Positions 22,351 to 33,630 are shown, counted from the first letter of the stretch. The stretch: DNA of 64,000 nucleotides from Pilatotrama ljubarskyi (GCA_022385805.1 MU277702.1:1-64000), one strand, 5' to 3'. Program-made: numbers and translations. Notes: generated from the letters alone by a model not told the origin.

Positions 22351-23510
22351 TCAGCTCTTCCATTTCCACCGACTTGAGGACTTCTCCCGGCCAGAACTAG
22401 CTTGAGCATCGGACTGGCTCGAGCGCGCAACCGGGACATAGGGAAACGAAGGAAGCGCAGCTTTCCTGCCCTCAGCTCTCTCCCGCGCCTCCCACTCCTC
22501 GTCATCGAAGTAGTGGTCCATCGCTCGCCCTTCCAGAGCTTGGTCCTCGTCAGCCTGGCCGGCCCGAGCTCTCCTTCTCCGCAACCCCTTCTCCTTTTCG
22601 TACTCCTTGAAGTCGCTCTCTCCTCCATCCGGGAGACCGGCCAGCGCGACGTACGCCATCGCGACACCCCTGTCGGTCTCCTTGGTCATTGTTTGAAAGA
22701 GGGTCTCGGCACGCTCGCGGGCGATCCTCGCTTTACGCTCCTCGTCTAACGCTTGCTCCGCCGGCGATAGCGGGGGCGGTGGAGCGGCAGAACGCGGCAG
22801 GGCAAGAGATGTACGGGTATGAAGGAGGTGAGGGGTCGTACGAAGAGCACTCAGAGGTAGGTTGTTTAATCGACATAAAATCCGCGCCTGTATGCAAACA
22901 TTAAGACAGAAACGTGGAGCTGAAAGGGGTGACGTACATCTATGCCGAGTTTGAGAGAAATACCCAGAAGGGTATCATCGGGCCTAATGAAGTATTTGGG
23001 AGGAGTGCTAGTACATACGACGGTTTGCTCGGCCTGTATGTCGGGAGGTTTATCCAACAGTCTAGACGAGGGACCGTGTATGGCGACTGCGGCTGATGGA
23101 TCTCCACGAGGAGTAGATGTTCTTCCATCGAGATCCGCGGCAGGACCTTCCATGTTATCTGGAGGGGCGGCGCCATCCCGTCCCAGGCAAGAGTCCCCGT
23201 CGGAATCGTCCTCGTCTTCCACTACAAAGATATCTTCGTCCCGCACCGATCCGTCAATGTTGACGGTTGCGGCTCCCCCTGCAAACTGGCCCTTCCAACT
23301 GACAGATGGTCTAGAGTTGACGGCATTTACACCAGCTAGGCATCGAAGGCATGGATTGTATCTCGTCAAGCGCGGGTTGGTAGTGACGCAAAGTGGGCAA
23401 ATCGGGCGCGAGCAGCACGGAGTGTAGTAGACCCGAGCTTCTGCCTTACGAGGTGGCAGCGAAGCTGAACATGCGAGACACAGCGCAGTAGAGGCTGGTG
23501 TCGGAGGCAT
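22351..23510 (-). CDS. LysM-domain protein with N-terminal cysteine cluster
   Basis: Exons: 23510-22938 and 22887-22351, giving 369 aa. The start is the first ATG (MPPTPASTALCLAC). The N-terminus has paired cysteines in the pattern CLAC, CCSRPICPLC and CLRC, which suggests a zinc-binding fold. A central acidic stretch (FVVEDEDDSDGDS) follows. A LysM module then spans the intron: KYFIRPDDTLLGISLKLGID joined to ARILCRLNNLPLSAL. The C-terminal part is charged, with RRRRAR and DDEEWEARERAE. No signal peptide is visible, so this is an intracellular LysM protein (LYSMD-like) and not a secreted chitin-binding effector. Its function is unknown. Confidence 0.85.
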
Positions 23511-23873
23511 GAGGAGGTGGTGGATAACTACTGACAAAGCGTTCCCAGTGCCCTACCCGCCGCCGGCGCATCTTGGAGGGCTGGGTGAGAATCTGGTGGC
23601 GGTGCCGGAGATCTCATCGGGCGCGTCGTGATCGGTGCGGCGCGGGAACCCAAATCCGGCTTCCTTTCATCCGCTCAACGCGTTGCAGCCACCGACACGC
23701 CTTTGTTCAGCGCGTCGCGCCGCGTTGCAGCGGGAAACGGCTTGTTATCTCCGTTTCCACCAACAGTTCTCTCATATAAACTCCTTCATTCTTGCTCAGT
23801 ATCACTGGGGTACTCCAATCCTGCACCCGCCTGGCCATACAGACGCACTACTAGCTATCATACGGCCAACGCC
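23511..23873. promoter_or_regulatory. Divergent promoter, LysM gene / secreted nuclease gene
   Basis: 363 bp between divergent starts. A TATA-like ATATAAA at about 23774-23780 lies roughly 95 bp before the nuclease ATG, in the plus direction. GC-rich repeats of the kind CGCGTTGCAGC occur twice near 23677 and 23722. Confidence 0.5.
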
Positions 23874-26267
23874 ATGCAGCGCTTCATCTGGCTATTGCAT
23901 CTCGTGGTTCGAGTGGCATGCGCCACAACGCAACGGCCGAGAGCCGTGAAGGTCACAGATATTCAGGGAGTCTCATTCCAGTCTCCTCTATCGGGTCAAA
24001 CTGTGGAGGTTTCCGGAGTTGTAACAGCGAAGGTATGCCTCATCCGTGCTCATGCAAAGTTCTATACTGAATACGTGCGCGATCTAGGACAGGTACGGGG
24101 CATGGATTCAAGGAGAGCGCTCTGACGACCTGCGCTCTTCTACTGGTCTTCGACTATATGGTACCAAAGCCAAGGCTGCAAGCATAGGAGAGCTTGTATC
24201 CGTCATCGGGCGCGTCGCCGAGTATCGATCAACCACCAACGACCTCTTCCTCACGGAGCTAGACTATGTATCCTCAGTCATTACACTCTCGAAGGACCAT
24301 ACCATTGAGCCCCTCGTTCTGGGGGTGGATCGCACCCCTCCGACGGACCAGCTTTCCTCGCTAGACAAAGGTCCGGACGGCTGGCTCTCTCTTCCGAGCA
24401 ATGTTACGCTGCTCGAGTCCGTCAACGCCACCTTGCGTCCAGACAAATTCGGTTTGGACTTCTGGGAAAGTCTTGAGGGGCAGCTTGTTACGGTGCCCTC
24501 GCCCATTGCTGTGAACTTCCCAGACAGGTTCGGCTCCATCTGGGTGTATGGGGACTGGCCCGTAAGTGGACAGAACAAGCGTGGTGGTCTCACTATACAC
24601 TCGGAAGCTGGTATGTCCTCTTGAAGTTACCTATAGCATCCTATGAGCTGCCTCTCACCTATGGCTAGACGAGATGCCCCCGGCTCATCCAGAAGCCATC
24701 CTCGTTGGGCGGGCGTTCGATGGCACCCATAATCCAAAGACCGCAATGGGAACGAAGCTCAGCAATATCACTGGCGTGGTAACATACCAGGTTTGTGATA
24801 CCCAATATTGAGATGCAGCATGCCAAGCTCATCATCCTTGACTGGCAGTACGGCAACTACTACATCCTCCCATGGACTGCCCCCGAGATCATCGACGCTC
24901 CCCAAGCGGACGCAGGGCCGTCAACACTCAACTCAAGCGTCCATGCTTGCCAGCTCCGGATCGGCGACTACAATGTAAGGATATCGTCCGTCATAATCGT
25001 TCTGTCTTCGATTCTGAAACGCCGAATAGGTCGAGAATATGTCTCCACGCTCACACCACATCGCCCGCATTGCCTCCCATATCGCGGATTACCTGCACAC
25101 CCCTGATATCGTTTTCGTACAAGAGATACAGGACGATTCGGGCTCCAGAAACGACGGTGTCGTGAGCGCGAACAAGACATTAAGCACCCTCGTCAATGCC
25201 ATCAGGAAGGCCAGCGGAGGCGTGGAGTACGACTTCATAAACGTCGAGCCGGAGGACAACAAGGATGGCGGAAAGCCTGGAGGGAACATCCGCGTTGCGT
25301 ATCTGTACGTACTTCTCCTTGATGAGTCTTCCTTGCATCTGCTCACGCTATTGTAGCTGGCGTCCCGAACGCGTCTCCTTGATTCCTGGCACGATCGGGA
25401 ACGCAACTGTCGCAACACATCCAGTCGTGGACGATGAAGGCAACGTAGAGTTCAGGTGTGGCTGGCTCTCTCCACCTCCCGCATGGTCGAGTCTCACCTG
25501 CTATCATATACAGCTTCAACCCTGGACGCATTGACCCGTTGCACTCCGCCTGGGAGGAGGCGCGCAAGCCTTTGGCCGCCGCATGGAAGACTGCCTCCGG
25601 CCAGCGATTCTTTACCGTCAATGTGCACTTCAGTTCTAAGCGCGACAGCTCCTCGGCGCAAGGCGACGCCCGTCCACCCGTGAATGGCCACGCCGAGCGT
25701 CGCTTTAGTCAGGCCAATGTCACGGCGGTGAGCTCTACCACGCGTCGCGTCTCAGCGGCGACAAGGCTAATTGAACGCACTACATGTAGACTTTTGTGCG
25801 CTCTATCCTGGATCTCTCTCCTGATGCGAGCATCATCGTCGCGGGTGACATGAACGAATACCTCGCCGCGCGGGCGGTCCTCCACCCTCTCACAGCTCTT
25901 CTCCATGACGCGAACGAGGTTGCCGGCATGCCGCCCGAAGAGCGATACACCTATGCATACGACCAACACGCGCAAGAGATCGACCACGTCCTCATCTCGG
26001 ACGCCATCGCTGAGCGGCGCAGCGGCGTGGGCGCTGACTTCGGGGTCGAGGTGGAGCATGTTCATGTGAATACATGGGCGGATAGCATCGGGGATCGGGC
26101 AAGCGACCATGACCCGACGGTGGTACGCCTTTGGGTATGCGATCCTGAGGCTGGTAAGTACCTCACGGTTTCTTTACGTCGCAATACTAACGAATGCTTC
26201 AGATGAGCCGGGGCTGGCCGGCGAGCTTGGTGCTGACCATGATCAGCGCGTGTTGCATTCGTTTTAG
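23874..26267 (+). CDS. Secreted endonuclease/exonuclease/phosphatase-family nuclease
   Basis: Exons: 23874-24032, 24088-24610, 24669-24790, 24849-24974, 25030-25304, 25357-25455, 25514-25727, 25790-26153, 26203-26267, giving 648 aa. The N-terminus is a signal peptide (MQRFIWLLHLVVRVACA). An OB-fold-like region with VIGRVAEYRSTTNDLFLTEL comes next. The catalytic EEP domain shows FVQEIQDDSG (acidic metal ligand), FTVNVHFSSK, IIVAGDMNEY and ASDHDPTV, the usual Glu, His, Asp-Asn and Asp-His sites. The layout resembles extracellular nucleases of the ExeM/NucH type. The likely role is degradation of environmental DNA for nutrients, inferred from secretion and family. Confidence 0.92.
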
Positions 26268-26380
26268 TGAGGTTATCTGAGGATATACAATCCAGTCGCT
26301 CATGCACATCATGACGGCCTCCCATCCTGTACCACGTCACGAGGAAGTGATGTACAGTTCTTCTACCATGCTAACACAAC

Positions 26381-28627
26381 TCATATGACTTCTACGACGG
26401 GGATCCCATCAACATCCTCACTTAACGTTCTCAGCCAGGAAACCCGTGCTTCAGCGTGCGCCAGAGATTCCTCTGAATCATCCATGATTTCCGGCGACGA
26501 CCAGAATCCAACGCGGGTGAAGCGGACGCCATCTTTCGCCTTCGTCACTAACAGCCCGGCAGCGTGCACTTCCTCCCAGCTCGGACCTATGTTCCACAGT
26601 GTCGGGACCGCCCAAACCTGTCCGTTCACTTCGTCCGTGCTATCCATGTAGACATCCCCGATGCATTCGAAAGCGCCTTCCTCGCGCTCCTCGTGCGAAG
26701 CGTCCATCATACGAAGCGAGCTTTGTGGACCATGTCTCGCCATGTACAATCTCGGTTCCGTGAGCCCAGCATCCCATGATGTAGGAATCAGCGCAGCCTG
26801 GAGTCGCAACAGGCCATCTTTGACGCGGCCGTAGGGCAACCTCTCGTCCTCCAAGGTAGCTTCGCACGAGACTACGTTTGCCGACCTAAGCTTCCCCGTC
26901 CCAGCGTACTTCTCCGGTCTTAGCCGAGAGTCGTATCCTGCGTCCAAGAGGAAGACTGGACCATCCACGGACGCCCACGACCACGAGGGAGCTAGGTAGT
27001 GTTTCGAAGGTCGAAGAACCAGAGGCACGTCGTAGGTGTTCCGCCGCCAGAGCAGGTCTTGAGCTAGCGTTCGCTCCCACAAGCCGGCAATGTAACGATT
27101 GGCCATAGGCGAGCCTGAGGGTGGTCTCAACGGGTCTCCGGGCTGGTGCCAGACGCGATGAACTTGCTCCGCAACGGCCGCAAGCGCGGTCAACTTGTCT
27201 CTGGGCTTCGTGACCGCACGAAGAGTGTAGTTGGAGAGGAAATCAGCCCACTCGCTCTGGAACCCTCCCCAGATACCTGCGGTCCACCTCGAGACGTACG
27301 CCGCTATGTCGGAGTCGGAAAGGAAGGTGACGTTGTGGAGACGTTCGGCTGTCCGCGGGCGGGCGATCGCACCTCCAACGTAGCTGATGGTGGTCTGGCA
27401 GTGGTACTGGACCGTATCGCTCGCGTAGACCAGCTTGCGCGGTGACAAGAGCCTTTCTTCGAGACACCATGCGCGGGCGTTCACAGGGTCTCGCAGCCTA
27501 TCCGTTGAGATCACGTCCGGCTCAGCGGTCACAATGCCAATGCGGCCATCCGCACACCAGTACGGCAGGCGCGGGGTCTCGACACCTTGGAAGGCAGGTT
27601 CCCGCTTCTGCAAGAATCCAGACGAGGCCGACGGTGCGCTGGCGGCGATGATTGTGATGTGTGCGTGACGAAAGATATGGCGGAGGTTCTGGAGTTCCCT
27701 GGTCTTGTCCTCGCGCGAGTCCTGGATGATGCAGAACGAATCCACCCACAGGTAGCGCAACCCCATCTTGTGGGTGACCTCGATCGCATTTCGGATGGTT
27801 CGAGGAATGAGCGCCATATCGATGCCGTTAATGTACTTTACGATATTCGAGAGAGTCGTCCGGTTCGGCTGCTCCTCGCCCCAGACGTAGCTGAGGGCGA
27901 CATAATGACCGGTGGTGCCTCCGCTGACGAACAGACGAGGGTGGGAAGGGTCCAGACAGTCGATGACCCGAGTTGGGAGAGGGCTATCCGTCGTCGACTC
28001 GGGGCACTCTTTGTGATTTTTGATGCAGTCTACTATCTGCTCCAGAACGAGAGAATAACAGTGAGGGGAATTGACCTCTAGTATGGGGTCCCTCGCAACG
28101 ATCTCCGAGGCAGCAGGGTCATCTAGTACAGATCGGTCAGTGAGCGACCTGACCGCGTATACCAGAAGCTTCTCGCTGCACTCACCAGGAGCCGTCCGGA
28201 GGAACCAGATATTGTTGTAGAATTCCGAATCCAGGTCCGACCTTGCAATCTCGTAATTCAGACACTGCAGACCAGGAGGAGACAACGAAGTGATCGCGGA
28301 GCCACTCAGGCTCGGTGGTACCGCATACGCCGGTATCGCCCGAAAGGACAGCAAGAACGTCACATCAACTTGCGTCTCGTCCTTGTCCGTGATGAGGATC
28401 ATGCAGAAGCCACAGCCGTGGTCGGCGCCTTGCTGGACATGGGGCCATGTGGTCCGGTACTCGATGTATGCGCGTTTCTCCACCATGCGGCGGAAGGCGT
28501 CGAAAGCGAAAGGCCCCGCCCAACAGCCTTCGCAGAGCAAAGAGCGGATACTGCCACTGGTGTTGGCGGCGTCAGCGTTCACGACCACATACAATCGCGA
28601 GTCTAGTACATACGTAGAATCCATCAT
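26381..28627 (-). CDS. HET-domain (heterokaryon incompatibility) protein
   Basis: Single exon, 748 aa, starting at the first of two adjacent ATGs. The HET domain lies at about residues 245-400 with the diagnostic blocks YVALSYVWGEEQ, IPRTIRNAIEVTHKMGLRYL, WVDSFCIIQD, IFRHAHITIIAASA and GFLQKR. It is followed by ARAWCLEERLLSPRKLVYAS and a C-terminal region of unknown fold with several Trp residues. HET domains act in non-self recognition and trigger cell death when activated. Basidiomycete genomes hold many HET genes of unknown specificity. The lack of introns contrasts with nearly every neighbour. Confidence 0.93.
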   Translation of the reverse strand: MMDSTYVLDSRLYVVVNADAANTSGSIRSLLCEGCWAGPFAFDAFRRMVEKRAYIEYRTTWPHVQQGADHGCGFCMILITDKDETQVDVTFLLSFRAIPAYAVPPSLSGSAITSLSPPGLQCLNYEIARSDLDSEFYNNIWFLRTAPGECSEKLLVYAVRSLTDRSVLDDPAASEIVARDPILEVNSPHCYSLVLEQIVDCIKNHKECPESTTDSPLPTRVIDCLDPSHPRLFVSGGTTGHYVALSYVWGEEQPNRTTLSNIVKYINGIDMALIPRTIRNAIEVTHKMGLRYLWVDSFCIIQDSREDKTRELQNLRHIFRHAHITIIAASAPSASSGFLQKREPAFQGVETPRLPYWCADGRIGIVTAEPDVISTDRLRDPVNARAWCLEERLLSPRKLVYASDTVQYHCQTTISYVGGAIARPRTAERLHNVTFLSDSDIAAYVSRWTAGIWGGFQSEWADFLSNYTLRAVTKPRDKLTALAAVAEQVHRVWHQPGDPLRPPSGSPMANRYIAGLWERTLAQDLLWRRNTYDVPLVLRPSKHYLAPSWSWASVDGPVFLLDAGYDSRLRPEKYAGTGKLRSANVVSCEATLEDERLPYGRVKDGLLRLQAALIPTSWDAGLTEPRLYMARHGPQSSLRMMDASHEEREEGAFECIGDVYMDSTDEVNGQVWAVPTLWNIGPSWEEVHAAGLLVTKAKDGVRFTRVGFWSSPEIMDDSEESLAHAEARVSWLRTLSEDVDGIPVVEVI

Positions 28628-29138
28628 CGAACGCGATTCGTCTGGGATACCACTGCTTTCCCTTCTGACGAGGTCAAGTCTGCAGTGATTCGGTCACTGG
28701 TTTGGAGGGCGATGCATTGTATGTCCTCAACCGAGGGCGGAGGGCATGCGCAGTCGTCTAGAGTCATCAGCGGCAGATGTGGTTCAACACGTGGGCAGTA
28801 CTACGATTGCAGGTTCCTTTGACAGCCCAGCGCTCTCCCGCGCACTGCGAGTCGATGCATCATGGAGGGACTCCTCAGAGACGGCGGACGTTGGCTGATA
28901 CGGCAATGGCGGCCACACATCGAGTCGGCTAGGGATCCGGTCCTTTGCCGGAGTTCAGAAGGCGACGGGCTGCCATCTCAGCCGCCATTGCGAGACGAGG
29001 GGCGGCCCAGCTACATCTCCCAACTTCAATCCGCCTTTCTACGCAGCTGTGCTTACAAGCCTTAGGTCTCTTTGCTCGACCACCTACCATACGACACCGT
29101 CGATTATCCCTGAGCAGAGCATCAAACGATATTGCACC
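28628..29138. other. Spacer upstream of the HET gene
   Basis: 511 bp between the HET gene start and the stop of the next minus-strand gene. It should contain the HET promoter. No other gene was recognised. Confidence 0.5.
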
Positions 29139-30836
29139 TCACCTATCCTCTTCTCTATCCTCTTCGTCGTCGTAATCATCATCGTCGTCGTCGTCATCGT
29201 CATCCCACTCATCCTCTGTCTCCTCATCCACCGGCAATTGGAGACGCTCAGCGTCCCGCGGGAACAACGGCACCCCACACGCGATCCTCAGGTTCGCACC
29301 TATCCAGTCGAGCCGCCCGATCCTCCAATCGCAACTATCCACGTTCCCGCCTAGCTTGTCCCGGTCGAACTGGCCCTCGCCCTTCCTCAAGTCGAACGCG
29401 AATCCGACGGAGGCCATCACGAGCCTTGCCGCCTCTACCTTCGTCATCTTCTCGGCCATGGCAGTCCCGCCGAAGAGCGCGGCCTGCAGCGCCTCTGCGT
29501 CCCGCGCGCGGAAGCCCCACACGTTCCGCTCGACCTCGCGGTAGCCGCCCTTCCTGCTCTTCGTGCGCGGGACGTCGACGAGCTCGATGGAGAAGAGCTT
29601 GCGCCAGCCGCGCTTGCCCGCCGCGGGGCGGTCTTCAATGCTGCGGATGTGCGGCACCTTGGCGAGCGCCTCGTCGGACGGGACGGGGTCGTGGATGCGG
29701 TAGAGGATTGTGAGGTTGCACTGCGCGGGGCAGTGCAGGAAGACCTCGACGAGGGCGGGGCGGCACGGCGACCAGACGCGCGTGAACGCGGTCACGTCGT
29801 TGAGCTGGGGAGCTCTCCATGAGCGAAAATGCGCGGAAGCCGACTGCAGTCGAGGGAGAGAACGCTCACGTAGGATCCCCAACTGTCCTCCCAGACCTCT
29901 AGACCCTGGAGCAGAATGCCGTCCGCGATCGCCTGGCGCTCAGTAGGACCGAGTGCGGCATCCTCGAGCACGCACTCGACGCCATCCTTGACCTTGGCGA
30001 GGAACTCGGAACCGCCATTCTCACGGTACCGCATACGCGCGAAGGTCCATTCTGCGTCTTGACGGTGCGCCAAGTAGCTTCCCCAGTAAGGGCTGGGAGC
30101 AGGATCGAGCAAATGAAAAGCCGAATGGACATGCGCAAATGCAAGTACGTCCTTGTCCCGCGGAGTGGAGCCATTGGTATCAGGGTAGGGAATCGGCCTG
30201 AACTTTTTCCACGCGCTGAGGAGCTCGTTACTCGAGAGATACTGGGCGAGGGCGGCCTCGGGAATGAGGACAAGTTCTGCAAAAGTGGCAGTCAATACAG
30301 TAGAAGCCTCAGCCGAAAGTGCGCACCGATCGGCCGTTCCGTCAGCTTGCCCATGTATGCATCACGCAGTGTGTCTTTCGGAGTCAAGATAGCCTCTCCC
30401 CTCGGGTTCAGTCTCTACGAGGAAGTCGGCATGAGGTACTAGGATTGTGGCTAGCGACCGACCACTTGAAGGTCGCCATACGCGCTCACCCAATTTTTGC
30501 GCTTGATCATCACTTTGTCCTCCACTTGCTCGATGACGGTGTACTGCACGGCGCCCGCAATTCATGAGTGCCTGTATGCGCTTGCACATGCAATTCGACA
30601 CGTACCAGGTCCCTTCCCAGTACATACGAGAGCCGCAAAACTCCTTCCTCGGCGCCCACGGCTGCCTTGATCGCTGCGACTGCATCGGCATTGAAGCCCC
30701 GTACGACAACGGCTTGCACTTTCGCAGGGTCGACAGGCTCGTCCTCCTTGCGGAAGGGATATCTCGGTTTCCTGGCCGCGGCGTACTGCTGAAAATCTTG
30801 AGGGGAGAGTCGAAGTGCTAGGAGACCGGAGGACAT
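29139..30836 (-). CDS. Conserved-looking protein of unknown function with acidic tail
   Basis: Exons: 30836-30606, 30543-30490, 30414-30327, 30276-29870, 29804-29139, giving 481 aa from MSSGLLALRL. The exons join smoothly (VLGRDL to YTVIEQVEDK, KRKNW to RLNPRGEA, TERPI to ELVLIPEAAL, DSWGSY to LNDVTAFTRVW). The last exon ends in a nearly uninterrupted Asp/Glu tail. No domain was recognised. The protein has no signal peptide and no clear membrane segment, so it is probably cytosolic or nuclear. The weakest junction is the 75-nt intron before RLNPRGEA, because a nearer AG at 30432 exists but leads to a stop. Confidence 0.7.
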
Positions 30837-31282
30837 CGTTGCTCTTGTGCGGGAACTCAGAGTAACGGCGGAGACTTGCAGCCCTTTCCTGGACGTGCTA
30901 TATGGAGGGTGAGAGGAAACCTTGCACTGGAGAGAAGCGCGCCGACGACCTGGGGTAACCGCAAGCGGCAAAAGCTTGACAGGACGTTCACTACCAAGAG
31001 CAGAGTATATGGACTACGGCGCCCCCATGAGTTCTATGGAGAGATCGCAGCCCATTCGAGTGTTGTGCCACGGCCAAGCTATCGCCATGAGGCATTCTAT
31101 GTAAGGGTCGACGTGTGCAAGCCAAGGGACAATCTACGTATCGCAGATGTCGGCAAGAGAGCTACCATGATGCTCGGGTGTATAGATACAAACTATGATG
31201 TCCAAGGAATACAATTCATATGTACCGGAATATGTTCGCTTTCTGGGGACTCTTCATGAGTATCCTCCTGTTCCGGGACTCA
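30837..31282. other. Spacer upstream of the acidic-tail gene
   Basis: No gene recognised. Minus-strand sequence directly upstream of 30836 stays open for about 45 codons and could extend the neighbouring protein at its N-terminus. Confidence 0.4.
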
Positions 31283-31543
31283 TCATGCGCAAGTGCGACG
31301 TACCACGTTGCGCCGGTAGCCTTCCGCGACCTGGCCGTCTTCAAACTCGGCATTCGCAAGCGAGCCCTCATGCTCCTTCCAGCTATTCGCGAGCGCGGCG
31401 TCTCTTTCCGCCATGGTCATCTTGCGCTTTGGATTCGCATCAGGCTCGCTCTGGGTCGGAGTGTCGGAGGCTGACCCGGAGGTGTCAGACGAAGTGGAAG
31501 CTGGCGGCGGTGGGACGTCCTGCACAAGCTCTGTGAGAATCAT
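31283..31543 (-). CDS. Small hypothetical protein
   Basis: An ATG-started frame of 86 codons encoding a Pro/Ser/Thr-rich N-terminus (DVPPPPASTSSDTSG) and a charged part (KRKMTMAERDAALANSWKEH). A plausible donor (GTACGTCGC) lies near its end, so the real C-terminus may be on another exon. Codon use and composition look coding-like, but no family was recognised. It lies 200 bp from a Tc1/mariner insertion. Low confidence. Confidence 0.35.
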   Translation of the reverse strand: MILTELVQDVPPPPASTSSDTSGSASDTPTQSEPDANPKRKMTMAERDAALANSWKEHEGSLANAEFEDGQVAEGYRRNVVRRTCA

Positions 31544-31999
31544 GATACTAGCAACAGAGAGGCATGCTCGCCTCTGGACTGCCTGTGCTGCCAGGTCCCT
31601 GCGCTATGCCCCTCGCTAACGCACGAGGGGTGAAGGTGGTCCTGGGGGCTCTCAGAAGTGCCCTAGTGCTGATGTGCTTCGTTCTGAATAGTGATACAAT
31701 CATTTCGTTGGGATATGCACAGAGGGGAGAGGTGAGCAAGATACAGTGACGGCCAAAAGTCACGCCCCACCCCCCCAGCATAATCTTGTCACCCGTATAA
31801 TTTCAGTAATTGCCCATGATTTCTCACGCATCTTTGCAGATATGTAGGCTATGCTGTAAGCTATCACATGGTCCCACTCTTAAGGTTTGAGAGTCTCTGT
31901 ATCCTCTGATTTTGGCATATATGTGTGGTGAGATGCACTGGGACCACTTCACATTCAACCAAAATGATGTGATTACTTTGTAAGGAGGATACAAATCAT

Positions 32000-32134
32000 T
32001 CAGAAACAAGTGTGTTTACCACATTTGCGGCGAAGAGTTGAGATACGTTCAGGAAGGGAATCATAAAGCTTCTGAATGAAAGAGATATCAAGTCCATACC
32101 ACTCCTCCTGAACCATTGTCCATAGCTCATCCAG
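32000..32134 (-). CDS. Tc1/mariner transposase, C-terminal fragment
   Basis: The frame runs out of the gap into LDELWTMVQEEWYGLDISFI and QKLYDSLPERISTLRRK and ends KHTCF-stop. This matches the usual C-terminus of Tc1-type transposases (W..IQ.EW..I....I..L..SMP.R). The remainder is unreadable because of the gap. Confidence 0.85.
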   Translation of the reverse strand: MDELWTMVQEEWYGLDISFIQKLYDSLPERISTLRRKCGKHTCF

Positions 32135-33039
32135 NNNNNNNNNNNNNNNNNNNNNNNNNNNNNNNNNNNNNNNNNNNNNNNNNNNNNNNNNNNNNNNNNN
32201 NNNNNNNNNNNNNNNNNNNNNNNNNNNNNNNNNNNNNNNNNNNNNNNNNNNNNNNNNNNNNNNNNNNNNNNNNNNNNNNNNNNNNNNNNNNNNNNNNNNN
32301 NNNNNNNNNNNNNNNNNNNNNNNNNNNNNNNNNNNNNNNNNNNNNNNNNNNNNNNNNNNNNNNNNNNNNNNNNNNNNNNNNNNNNNNNNNNNNNNNNNNN
32401 NNNNNNNNNNNNNNNNNNNNNNNNNNNNNNNNNNNNNNNNNNNNNNNNNNNNNNNNNNNNNNNNNNNNNNNNNNNNNNNNNNNNNNNNNNNNNNNNNNNN
32501 NNNNNNNNNNNNNNNNNNNNNNNNNNNNNNNNNNNNNNNNNNNNNNNNNNNNNNNNNNNNNNNNNNNNNNNNNNNNNNNNNNNNNNNNNNNNNNNNNNNN
32601 NNNNNNNNNNNNNNNNNNNNNNNNNNNNNNNNNNNNNNNNNNNNNNNNNNNNNNNNNNNNNNNNNNNNNNNNNNNNNNNNNNNNNNNNNNNNNNNNNNNN
32701 NNNNNNNNNNNNNNNNNNNNNNNNNNNNNNNNNNNNNNNNNNNNNNNNNNNNNNNNNNNNNNNNNNNNNNNNNNNNNNNNNNNNNNNNNNNNNNNNNNNN
32801 NNNNNNNNNNNNNNNNNNNNNNNNNNNNNNNNNNNNNNNNNNNNNNNNNNNNNNNNNNNNNNNNNNNNNNNNNNNNNNNNNNNNNNNNNNNNNNNNNNNN
32901 NNNNNNNNNNNNNNNNNNNNNNNNNNNNNNNNNNNNNNNNNNNNNNNNNNNNNNNNNNNNNNNNNNNNNNNNNNNNNNNNNNNNNNNNNNNNNNNNNNNN
33001 NNNNNNNNNNNNNNNNNNNNNNNNNNNNNNNNNNNNNNN
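32135..33039. other. Assembly gap (905 N)
   Basis: A run of undetermined bases inside the Tc1/mariner element. Its length may be an estimate. Open frames through it are meaningless. Confidence 0.99.
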
Positions 33040-33331
33040 AGAAAGAATAGAGGATGAGGATGAAGATTCTGAGGTGCAATATGTACAGTGACTGAATGGT
33101 AGTGGATTAAGTTGAGGGTCATGGCTGAGTGCTGTGCTTCGCTGGCAGGCGCTAAAATAAGCGCCCGTATTTCTCGCGCTCCATTAAGAGCTACACCCTC
33201 AATAATCAGTAGCAAATCAATAACACCCAGTATACAATCTAGATATCATATACACATGTGTGACTAGCCTGGGCTTGTATACAATCCTGTGAAAGTAGGG
33301 GGGTGGGGCACGACTTTTGGCCGTCACTGTA

Positions 33332-33630
33332 TATTGCTGGGCATCGGTGGACGGGACATGGTGGACGAGCTCCAGACATGACGACACGCGGGGTGCGTGA
33401 CTGGAGCGACGCGTTACGCACTGCGTGACGCCCCCGCACATGAGCGCGTCCACCCGGTCCGACGCGTCCGGCGGCGCAGGGAATCGTTCGCGCTCGGGTT
33501 ACAGTATTACGTTCTCATCCCTGGGGCACACCATCTCCCTCAGCTCAGTCCTTCTGGCTCTTACAGACCCTTCTGCTCCTCTCCTGGACGCCGCCATTGC
33601 TCTACCCAACACACTCCTCCTCCAGCTGCC
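33332..33630. promoter_or_regulatory. Region upstream of atg17
   Basis: About 300 bp between the Tc1/mariner right flank and the atg17 start. It should hold the atg17 promoter. The mobile element therefore ends within 300 bp of the start codon. Confidence 0.45.

Larger units (their letters stand above)
31744..33329 (-). mobile_element. Tc1/mariner DNA transposon, interior lost in assembly gap
   Basis: Terminal inverted repeats of about 32 bp begin CAGTGACGGCCAAAAGTC at each end, with two mismatches in the first 31 bp. They are flanked by TA on both sides (31742-31743 and 33330-33331). The span of about 1.6 kb, the CAGTG ends and the TA duplication are standard for Tc1/mariner. The 3' part of a minus-strand transposase survives at 32000-32134. 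The core, including the catalytic Asp residues, falls in the N-run, so activity cannot be judged. Confidence 0.92.

Noticed and set aside
28862..29065. Small plus-strand frame upstream of the HET gene
   Set aside because: No domain, no splice context, and Arg/Ser-rich composition expected by chance in GC-rich DNA.
32000..33215. Long open frames of more than 300 codons across 32000-33215 on both strands
   Set aside because: They run through the N-gap and have no sequence content there. Only the 32000-32134 transposase tail is real.
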